Source of the DNA: Rhizoclosmatium globosum
Taxonomy: Eukaryota > Chytridiomycota > Chytridiomycetes > Chytridiales > Chytriomycetaceae
Assembly: GCA_002104985.1 (NCBI GenBank)
Contig: MCGO01000046.1
Coordinates: 62,001 to 126,000 of the forward strand
Direction: 5' to 3'
DNA length: 64,000 nt
Shown here: positions 1 to 10,984 of the stretch, piece by piece
Layout of the letters: every line of letters starts with the position of its first letter
How positions within the stretch are numbered: position 1 is the stretch's first letter
The notes under the pieces: generated by a model
Seen by the model: only the letters and a program-made list of their open reading frames with translations
The model's database searches: none
Told to the model about the DNA's origin: nothing
Position numbers and translations under genes: made by a program

Positions 1-1
1 G

Positions 2-726
2 TTAAAAGATGGAGTAGTTCTACCTGCTGATGCTGTGATTCAAGTTTGGAATGGGTGGGATGACGTTGTTGGAAAAAACTCGTTGCAAAAGTTGCTCGAC
101 TTGAATCGGTATCAAATTGTAGATTCAAACAATGAAGTCTATTACTTAGATGGAGGTTCAGGGAAGTGGCTGACAGATTCTCTTGGGTATGGAAACTCTT
201 CGTGGAAAGAGGAGTATTGGATTGGATATCGAAACTGGCAACACATTTATAACCATGACCCGCGCACTTCCCCGATGGAAAACACAACTGATAAGACCGG
301 GTTTGGCTTGGCTTCACAACCTACTGGAAATTTGACTTTGATTCTTGGAGCTTCTGCAGCCATTTGGGGAGAAAAGATTGATTCTTCAAACTTGGATGTG
401 AAACTTTGGCCACGCGCTGCAGCTATGGCGGAAGCTTTGTGGTCGTCTTTTGATGATCCTCAAGCAAAGATTTGTTTGAAGCGGAACCTCGGTTGACTGT
501 TATGAGGGAAAGGTTGATTTCCAGGGGACTAGCAGCTGAAGCTCTACATCCAGCTTGGTGCAACACTCACTTGTGTGGCTTCAAATTCAAAGGGAACAAG
601 AGTCCCTTTGGGAATGTTGACGGTTATGAAGCTGGAGCTTCTAAAGATCAATCTTCACAGAGCAAAGCTACTGGAATATTCACTGGATTGAAATGGATGT
701 CTTCTATTTTAATTGTCTTTTTATGA
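2..726 (+). CDS. Beta-hexosaminidase (GH20), C-terminal part, with a frame break
   Basis: C-terminal part of a glycoside hydrolase family 20 beta-N-acetylhexosaminidase, which removes terminal GlcNAc/GalNAc from chitin fragments or glycans. The reading frame is already open at the window edge, so the N-terminus and the catalytic Asp-Glu pair lie outside. Visible family signatures are VIQVWNGWDD, YYLDGG, the GASAAIWGEKID block and WPRAAAMAEALWS. Around position 464-470 the frame must shift by one base (apparently one A missing in an A-run) to continue into LFEAEPRLTVMRERL and the usual ending ...HPAWCN. The C-terminus finishes with a hydrophobic stretch (GLKWMSSILIVFL), as in a GPI-anchor signal or a short tail anchor, so a secreted or cell-surface enzyme is inferred. 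The stop lies close to the 3' end of the convergent Clr2/KH gene. I am sure of the family but not of the anchor. Confidence 0.85.
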
Positions 727-3594
727 TTTGAAGTATTCTTTCAATGAAGTACTGCTTATTTTGCAATATCCATTTGTCGTCGAAGATGTGCAGGTTATGA
801 AAAGGAATCAGATGGGAACTTAAATCAACAAATAGTACAATATATTCAAAACAAATTGGACCCCAAAACAGAGACCAAAACGCGTAACGTGCCCGACTCA
901 GCGCTCTTTTTGCCATTTCCAAGGACTTTCGTTGGTCTGGAAGTTCGTCAGTCTCAAGAATTCGCACTCTGTCCAAACCCAACACTCTCAGTGCCTCATC
1001 TGACAACATATGCTTGTCTTTGAACTCCTTCACCTCTTTCAGAAGAACATATCTGTCTTTGTAAGACTTGAGTTTCTCTTTCTTATCTTTGACACATGAC
1101 CCCAAATACCCATTCTGCTCAAACTCTCCTCAGATAACCGCTGCTGCTCGGCAAACCTTTGAACTTCGATCTTGAAATCTTTATCTTCCTTGTCCATCTC
1201 CTCTTTCTTTTTGAAAGCATGTTTCCGGGCCGCTTCTAGCATAAACAACGCCAAATTATTCGATTCCCACCGCCCAGTAACAGTGAATACGTTTTCCAGA
1301 AGCCCATTCCGTCGCATAGTGATTTTCGAGCCTGAACGTTGGCATATTTCTGTGAGTACTCTCAAATTCTTTCCAACCATCAATCGAATCAAATCCTTGC
1401 TAACAGCCTTCACGTTTGTCAAAATACGACCGGTAACCTTTGGTAGTACACCATGTTCTGGTATATGACAATCACTCCAATGCCCCACAACATATCCGTC
1501 TATTGGAGAGAATTTCTGGGAAACGCTCACTTTGCCAAAATGGTCTTGAATGTAGCCAAGGTAATAAGTGGCGATATGTAATGCATCTGGGGTTCCAAAT
1601 ATGTTGACGAGCTGTTCAGAACTTCCTTTTAAGTGAGATTGCACATTGACTTCTGCATCAGATCTATCACGGATCAGATTGATTTTGCGTCCGCCCATAC
1701 CAATAATATGAGGAACCATGACTTTTTCAAATAGAAGTCGCAGAATAACACAATCACTTCCACGCGAATTTCTTTCTTTCGCAGCTGAAACCAAATTCTC
1801 TGACAGTAAAGCGACAGCCTGTGAAACTGCATCCAAATGTCCACTTATAGTTAAAACACGGTCCAAATCATTGGGACCAGATGCTGTTATTGCATACTGC
1901 GTTGTTGTTTCTGATGCAATATCCACTAAACCAGAACCATCACTCCCAGCAATATCATTCAATTCGACTTTCGATACCAGGAAGCGCATGGAAACTTCAG
2001 GTTCATCATCTGGATCGAATTGAAACAGATACTTTTCCTCATCGTCGCTGTCATCAGTATCAACGTCAGATATTTCATCCGCATCATCGAAAGAGTCCGT
2101 GAGCTCTAGTACGTGATCTGCAGTTATAGGTTCGTCGTCTTCCAAAAACTGTTTCCACAAGTCCATCATTAAACGCCTGGCATCATCTGTAATTAAAGCA
2201 CCCTTTGTAGGATAACGATTGTAAGTTGAATGACATGGTGGAAGATCAAATTCTCGAGAACTATCAATTCGGGTTTGTGAAATAGGACAAGGTGGGATAT
2301 TTGGCCACTTCAACTCAGTGACTGAGTCTCGTTCAATGATTCCGACAGAAGTCGGTGGTTCAGCCTTTTTAAACACGAATCTTTTCAGCACATCGGAACG
2401 ACTGTTGCTTGTTTCAACAATTCCGTCCATAGATCCACGAGGACGAATTGGAACTGCATTTGTTCCGGTGGAAAATCGGGAAGAATCCATTCGTCTTTCT
2501 GTGGAAGAGCTTTGAGCAGGCTCATCATCAACAGCTCCAGAGCGTCTGAGTCTCAATCTGTCTGGATGTGGTTGCAGTCTTCGTCGAGTATTACCATCTT
2601 TTCCATCTTTCTCCTTCTTCACAACCGATACAATACTAACTTCGTCTTCATCGTCATCCGTTTCAGTCTTGGTCATTAATAAACTGACAATGTGGTCATT
2701 CTCTGGCTCAATCATCGTTTCCACGAACATTTCGTTATCTGAGACAGCTTCGTGTTTGACATCATTCCTTAGATTTCGAGAGCCCCTTCCCTCTCGGACT
2801 CTTTCCACGGCTCTAGCAGTTTGATTGTTGGTAATCAGAGACTCTTGGTCATCAATATCATCTATGACAAAGGCATTTCCCGGTTGAGAGGATTCAATTG
2901 GTTCTTGTTTGACTCTTTTTCGATTCAGTTTTGCGAGAGGCACATCTTCATCCGACACGTCCACGGTCCCAGCAAAATGTTTTTGATCAATGAGATGGGA
3001 TAAAGAATCAAGGTCCATTGGTTCTGTCTTCACTTTGGGTGGTGGTCTTAATTTCCTTGCAACAGCAATAGGAATATCGTCGTCGGAATCTGATAAATCA
3101 ATTCGAATGCCAGGACTTTGTGACGGTAATGATTTGTTTGTACTGACAGGTCGTTTTCGTTTAGGAGACTCTGTGGCAGTGAGGTCTACTACCACTTCAA
3201 GTTTGACACGATTACTTCCAGAGGAGCATAGTTTGCATTCACAAGGAGATTTCATATCGTTTGATAAATAGCGCAGGTGGGGAAGGAACTCATTGGCGCT
3301 GTGGAAAGTAAGATGAGAATCATTTGAAAGGAGGCTGTCTCAATATGCATGCAATATGTACCTGCGAAATCTGCTTCCAGAGGGGTGGCCGTAAAGATAC
3401 TTATCAAAATGGCTTCCTTTACTTCGCTGTTGCTGAAGTAAGACATAGTTGGATGGAAAGGTAGGTAGTTGGAATGACGGGACTTCGGCTGAAAGCTTCT
3501 TGATCCAGATGCTGCCAGAAGATTCTGGCGCCATGCTCCAATCGCTTCCCTGAGGGAGAGTGATGCCGGCGCTTCCATCACTTGGGAAGGCCAT
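704..3594 (-). CDS. Clr2-type silencing domain fused to KH domains
   Basis: Two exons on the minus strand: exon 1 is 3594-3362, the 63-nt intron is 3361-3299 (GTACAT...CCACAG), and the rest starts at 3298. Splicing keeps the frame and joins KYLYGHPSGSRFR to SANEFLPHLRYL, followed by a CECKLC pair. This is the signature of the N-terminal Clr2 domain of cryptic-loci-regulator proteins, which act in heterochromatin silencing. Then comes a long acidic, Ser-rich disordered middle with SUMO-interaction-like cores (VVVDLTATES, IRIDLSDSDDD). After it lie at least two KH folds: one with the GxxG loop IIGMGGRKI, one with LMVGKNLRVLTEI, plus a possible degenerate KH before them. KH domains bind single-stranded nucleic acid. 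The first frame stops at 1039, but a well-formed helical continuation runs to about 704 in the next frame, as if one G were missing in a G-run near 1100. The extension and its exact stop are less certain than the rest. Confidence 0.75.
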
Positions 3595-4029
3595 GGCGCA
3601 GAAACCAAGTTAATTCAGAAGAAATCAAGAAACAAGAAAAGTAACTTCAACAACAACAACAACTTCAACAAAAGGAATGCAAGCCCGACGCGTCCTTGTC
3701 ACGTACCAACGCAAGGCAAACGGCAGTGCAACACGGACTGTCGTTGGCGCTTCGACGGTGCTGCATTCGCCCGAGCGGCGCTTTGGTGTTGGTGGACAGC
3801 CAGAACAACAACTCAGAGACAACAAAACAAACTGTGGTGACAGCAACATTCATCAACTGGCTGGACAAAACAAAGAAGGAAAGAAAGAAGAAGAAAGAAA
3901 CGACGAAGGTGCATCGACAAACACAACAGAGGATGCACACTCACTCTCAAGTTGAGTCAACCCTCACTCACTCCCTCAAACAATCACTTCAACTCCTAAC
4001 TTCATCCTAAAGCGAATCAAAGTCCGTCA
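3595..4029. other. Divergent intergenic region, Clr2/KH and WAPL
   Basis: About 435 bases between two divergent starts. It holds short CAACAA runs and several overlapping open frames on both strands that share no recognisable protein features. It presumably carries both promoters. I see no clear TATA box or RNA gene. Confidence 0.5.
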
Positions 4030-6334
4030 ATGCCGTCTTCGCCTTCAAAGCAGCGCAGAGTCGCTCGAATGGCTGCAAAACCTGTCGCGCGAAAGCCTTC
4101 AGACGAAACTCAAGAAACGCCGGAACCCATTCCATTTGCTCAACTGCAGCGCGATATTGAAGCTCAACAACCAAAGAAGAAAATTAAACGAAGTGGCTCC
4201 GCAGATGATATTGCCGCATCAAAACCCCCTTTGATTCCCCTTCCTCAAACAAAGAGCGCTCCCCCTTTGGTTTCCTCCTCTGGTCCCGCCACCCTACCCT
4301 CTCCGTCTCATCTGTCAAAATCTTCATCATTTACTACTTCCGCGAATACTCCTTCAACGAACCCTGACTCTGCTTCAAAAAAGAATTGTGTTCCAACTGC
4401 TCTGACATATGGAAAATCTCGAAGTTTTCTGCAGTCCACAGAGGTTCTGATGAAGCAATCACATCAACCGCAAAAGATGAGCATGGAAACATATTGACGA
4501 AGGTCTTGACAGCAGTGATGATGATGAGGTACGATAATAGCATCAAGGAAACCTTGTTTTATTCTTGAAGTGTCTACTCACTTTTCAATCACCAGAAAAA
4601 AAAAGAATTGCGAGGAATCCATGAATTGAAAGCATCTGGGAAAGCAACTCGATTCACGGACGAAGTGGAATATATCACTAGTGGCCTTGGGCCACATAAT
4701 CCTGTAGGCATGCGACGATCAAGTTATTTGGAGCTGGCCACGAAAGCGTTGAATCCTCAATTCATCTTGAAGGCTCGTGCGCACAATGTATTGGCCCAAT
4801 TTTGTGAATTCTTGGATGACTCGGATCAGGTCCTTTTTGATTTATGTGGAGCTCCACCATCTAACACCAAAAATTTGTTGTAGATCATCACATGCATTTC
4901 TCTTTCATTATATTTGTAATGTGTCAAGACAGGCGAAACGTTGACATTCTTGCACAACACGAACGAGTAATCCCCTTTATTTCAAAAAACTTTCGTGTCA
5001 AACCCGATATTCTCGTCACTCTGCCGCGAAGTAAATATGACAAGAATTTTGTGAGTTTTCTCTTTGCTTTCATTCCTTAATCTATGACTTAAAAACTACA
5101 TAGATTCTGGATGTCAAGAAGCTGATTGAAACGACTCAACTTTTCGCGCCTGGTGATATCTCAAACTTCAACCTTGGTGTCATGAGTCTTGAAGTATTTT
5201 TCAGCGCGTCTCCTTCGCTTGAGCCCGTACAAGCCCTGATGAAGGACACTGATATTATTGCTCTTGTTGTCAACAACTTCAAGTCTCTTGTACTGAAAAT
5301 TGTGCCAGAAATTTCTTGTATGTCTGGCAGAAAGAGAAGTGTGGTCGCAGAGACTGGTGACCTGGCCTCTCAAACTCGTCAAATCAAGGCTCATCTCAAA
5401 ATTCTTTCTCGATTGTATTCTGGTGCTTCTATTGAAGCCGGAGATATTGTTCGAAAGCTTGATGTATGGGAGTCTGTTCTAAATGTATTTGTGCACTGTC
5501 GACGGATGTCAGCAGGACCTCTTGGTGGTGTGGGAAGTAAGTTGCAGTTTTATTGCAATTCGAGACTGACGAAAAATAGGCGATGTCCCATTTGCAATAC
5601 TTCAGCTCTTGATTGACATTTCAGCGGAGAATTTGGAAGTTTGTAAAGCGTTAAATCAAATCGGAGGCACGGCATTGATCTGTAAGACCGTAATATCATC
5701 CTGGAAGCACTTGGATTCTGTCGATATTTCTGATCATTTGCTTCAAGAACAAAGTGGAATACTGTTGTCAGCATTGGCTTTATTGACGAATTTAGTCAGG
5801 AATGATGACATCCTGAAACGAAAGTTTGTGGATTTTGGTTAGTTCACCTTTATGTCTCTAGTTATTCTGATGCTTCTTTTAGATATTCAGCTTGAATGTT
5901 TATGTTTTAAGCCGGGTTCTTGTAAATGTACCAAGCGTTCACACGCACTTGTTGAAATCATCGAGTTATTTAAGCAAGCTGTTAAATACGAAAAAGTAGG
6001 CCTTTCAACTTTAGAAATTATCAAATCTAATGGATCTTAGATTCATGTACCGAAAACTGCGTCTGTGATTGTTGCTGCTCTAGTGGGGTGTTTGGTCGAT
6101 TCTGATGATAAGAGTGCAAAGTGCATACATCAGTTGACGGATAGCTTCATTTCTTTCTCAACCATGGCAGATCTATTGGAAGATTTCGCGAAATTCCACC
6201 AAGATACGTCTTCTTCTCTGGCAGATCCGATGGATGGCGACGAGATAGTGGATGAAGGACTCGTAATTGATACAACAATCTTGAAGCAAATGGACAGATT
6301 GTTGACAATATCAGCAGCCTTGCGCAAAGCTTAA
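4030..6334 (+). CDS. WAPL: Wings-apart-like cohesin release factor (WAPL homologue)
   Basis: Homologue of WAPL, the factor that opens the cohesin ring and releases it from chromatin. The N-terminus is basic and disordered (MPSSPSKQRRVARMAAK). The conserved Wapl domain begins with TYGKSRSFL and, after an intron at 4529-4595, continues KKKELRGIHELKASG, FTDEVEYITSGL, RRSSYLELATKAL and QDRRNVDILAQHE. Further exons are roughly 4884-5050, 5104-5536, 5580-5837, 5883-5995 and 6041-6334, with GT...AG introns of 43-53 nt that preserve the helical repeat sequence (VPFAILQLLIDIS, LLSALALLTNLVRND). In the first exon two one-base frame changes near 4447-4495 are needed to reach the acidic SSDDDE end, and the junction near 4830-4883 is unresolved. 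The stop is only 30 bases from the convergent JIP5 gene. Confidence 0.85.
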
Positions 6335-6364
6335 CAATAAAAAGTGTATTTATTGGAAGCTATT

Positions 6365-7845
6365 TCAATCCAAATCTCCAAAATACGCATTCTGTGTTGC
6401 GTTTGGCCTGTGCTTCTTGACTTGCGGCTCTGATTTCTTGGGTTTCCGTTTTTCACTCTCGGAATCATCGTCCGAGTCCTTGCTTACACGTTTTCCTTTT
6501 CTGGGAACTATTGATGGTGACTGGTAAGATGAACGAAAATAAGATCTAAAAAACATACCTTCTTTTTCTGAGCGATCTTCGTCGTCACTTTCTGCTTCAT
6601 CTTGGTCATCTTCGTGTTGGTCATCCTCCTCAGGCTCGTCGCCATCTTCATTGTCCTCGGCATTACTTTCTTCTGCATCTTCGTCAGAATCATCATTGTC
6701 GTCTTCGTCATCTTCTTCCTCATCCTCGTCATCATCTCCTGCTCCCAAATCTGATGTATCCCAAAATCGAACCATATTTTCGTGAGAGCAAGACGCCAAA
6801 ACAGTACCATCAGCATTTAAGCGAATTCTTTCAATCATCAAGTCCAGGTCATGGTCTCTGAGACTCGTGAGGACTTTGTTGGGAAATATGGACACCAGAC
6901 GAATCTTTCCATCTGAGCAACCAGTGAGAATGCGCGATTCATCGAGTTTCGCTATTGAATCAATTGATCCAGGGTGCCCCGGAAGTCTGTCTGTCAAGTC
7001 ACCCCAGTTATCCCATGAGAATATGGACAAGATTCCGTCTTCTGAACCAACAACCGCTTTTTTGTGTCCTAAAATGGGATGGTAAGGGTATTTATAATAC
7101 AAGACATGTTTACATACTTTAACAAGAACAACAGAAAGTAATTCGTCTTCTTGGTTGTCTGAAACTCTGATGGGTTTCTTCTTGCGAATGTCAAAACAGA
7201 TAGCCTCCCATCAGCGCTTGTGGCGAGCAGAGTACTCTTTTCGGAAACGTATGCAAAGTCAGAAATGAAGTCTTCATTGACAGAATACTTCATGGCGAGT
7301 TTTCGTTCACGTGTGTCCCAAATCTACTTTTTTAGTTTAGAATCCGAGTGTCCTATATGGACGAGTATTCTTACTTTAACACTCCGCCTTCGTCCCCAGT
7401 AACCACAATATGTGGATCGAGAGGAGATAGGGCGTTGATGGGGTCATCATGGGCAGCAGCTTTCTTTAGTATTGGCTTCCCAGTTGACGTGTCAAGAATC
7501 TGAAATGATTTATCTTTGCCTCCCGAATATAGCTCTGGCGTGAAGAAAAGGTGTTCAGAACTCCAACAACAAAGGTCTGCGGTATTAAACCTTTTCCGTC
7601 ATCACTGAATTCTACAACTCTGCAAGAACCCTTGTGATACTTTGCCGTGAAAAGTTGTTCTGATGATTCTTCTTCAACTCGGTAACTAATGGCGGAATGG
7701 AAAGGGTAGTCAGGAACACGCCTCAGAAGCTTGACGGTACACACCAAGAGACAGCACCATTGATTTCACAGGCAGCCAATATGTTAAGTTCCGTTGGATG
7801 GAAGCAGAGACTCGTTACGTCGTTGGTAAAGGATATCGACTTCAT
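6365..7845 (-). CDS. JIP5: WD-repeat ribosome biogenesis protein JIP5/WDR55
   Basis: WD40 propeller protein of the Jip5/WDR55 family, nucleolar proteins needed for large-subunit rRNA maturation. From the ATG at 7845 the order is VTSLCFHPTELNILAACE, KLLRRVPDYPFHSAI, ELYSGGKDKSFQILDTSTG, HDDPINALSPLD, VVTGDEGGVLKIWDTR, FDIRKKKPIRVSDNQEDEL, VVGSEDGILSIFSW, DRLPGHPGSIDSIAKLD and SHENMVRFWDTSDLG. Next comes a long Asp/Glu tract and the family-typical basic tail ending NAYFGDLD. Short introns lie near 7530-7590, 7330-7375 and 7080-7130. Two one-base frame breaks are needed, one near 7741-7752 and one at the A4/T4 run at 7193-7196, where the DIRKKK blade is otherwise lost. A further short intron near 6500-6555 in the acidic tail is possible but not settled. 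Confidence 0.87.
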
Positions 7846-7941
7846 TTTGAGCAACAAGAAAAAGTCAAAATGGTTTGTTGAAAGCAGTTGTTGCACGAGC
7901 GATCTTGCCACGACTAAACGAACACCGTCTTACTCTCTTTG

Positions 7942-8615
7942 ATGTATAAACAGGGCGCCGCAGCAAGCAAGCAGCCGGAAGTGACTGTCGAGTTCAAGCG
8001 CCCGAAGGCGACGGCCCAGTCACCGTCTCCCTCACGCCAAATATGATCCGAAGCCTCCGTGGCCTGGCGCCTGAGGTGCGGCCCTTTCTTCCTGCTTTTC
8101 TTTCGCAGATTGTCTGACTCGCCTACCCCAAATCATCTCTTACTCCACGTGCACTCCCTCTGCGGACCTTGCTTGCATCGAATCAGCCAACTGGAAACTC
8201 AAAGAAGCAATCGCTCGATGAAGTTGTGCAAAACAGGGTCCAGCGCGAACTCGAAATGCAGAAGAACAGAAAGTTGAACTACGAGAAGATGAATGCGGAT
8301 CTGCTTTTGCGTGAGGCTGATGACTTGATTCGGCGTCAAAGAATGTATGTTGTCAGCGGATGACATGTTGCAACTGTCAGAATAACGTTGAACTTGCAGT
8401 GCTCCTTTGCCCGAGGTCAAGGCTGAAGTTGTAGAAAAGGAGAAGGCGTTAATTGCGTGCTACAAATCAAATTCCAACCGTACTTTAGATTGCTGGAAAG
8501 AAGTGGAAGACTTGAAGGATGCAGTCTCGAAGGCTCAAAAGGTAAGAGAACATCTGTGTGTTCTCACCTCATCTGACATTCACTCCAGGAATTCTTTGTG
8601 AAGGCTTCTGCGTAA
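7942..8615 (+). CDS. MIC19: MICOS subunit MIC19 (CHCH protein)
   Basis: Small mitochondrial inner-membrane organising protein of the MIC19/CHCHD3 family, which helps form crista junctions. The middle is a charged coiled coil (VQRELEMQKNRKLNYEKMNADLLLREADDLIRR). It is followed by a CHCH-type segment in which two cysteines are separated by ten residues (CYKSNSNRTLDC, then WKEVEDLK); the single CX10C spacing is the known fungal Mic19 form. The last two introns are clear: about 8345-8399, joining RRQRI to APLPEVK, and about 8540-8588, leading to EFFVKASA and the stop. The N-terminus reads GAAASKQPEVTVEF, like the myristoylated MGxxxSK start of the family, but the codon before the Gly is CAG and the nearest ATG is at 7942. 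One base seems missing near 8012. The splice junction between 8075 and 8170 is unresolved. Confidence 0.8.
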
Positions 8616-8683
8616 TTCTTCCAAATAAATCAAATAGTTATTTTAATTTGTTTAATTTGCTTAACAAAAGTAATTCATCAAAA

Positions 8684-10591
<1,908 letters not shown>

Positions 10592-10984
10592 TTACGTCGA
10601 AGAGGAAATGAATGCTCTGATATACATCAATAATATTCTTCTGTATCTTTAAATCGTTTTTGTTGCAGTTGGAGGTGTCGATGCATTAAAGGGTCTCATC
10701 GTCGACGCGTTTATACTTCCTTTCCAATTGATATGTCAGTGTATGCCTCATCATTTGATAGGAGAAAGGAATTGAGGGCGCACGATTGGTTCATTTTTCT
10801 CATTGTTCCAAGAATACAATCAGTTCATGACGCCACCTTCCATCAGAATCCGCAGTGCCCCCATTCTATAAAAAGAACAGAAAACGCCCGAAGCGCTTCT
10901 TAACGGCACTTGACGTCACTCCCTCACTTTTTTCCACTCTCGAAACCACCAAGTCTCGAACCAACCTCACAAACCTACGCGAAT
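10592..10984. other. Intergenic region upstream of the SPTK-repeat gene
   Basis: About 390 bases with no coding signal on either strand. It contains the TATA-like site listed separately and no recognisable RNA gene. Confidence 0.5.
10867..10874 (+). promoter_or_regulatory. TATA-like box
   Basis: TATAAAAA lies 111 bases before the ATG at 10985, a plausible spacing for a core promoter with a short leader. The assignment rests on the motif and its position only. Confidence 0.45.

Noticed and set aside
3677..4010. Two overlapping plus-strand frames upstream of WAPL
   Set aside because: They overlap in different frames, lack features and end before the supported WAPL start; they are probably leader/promoter sequence.
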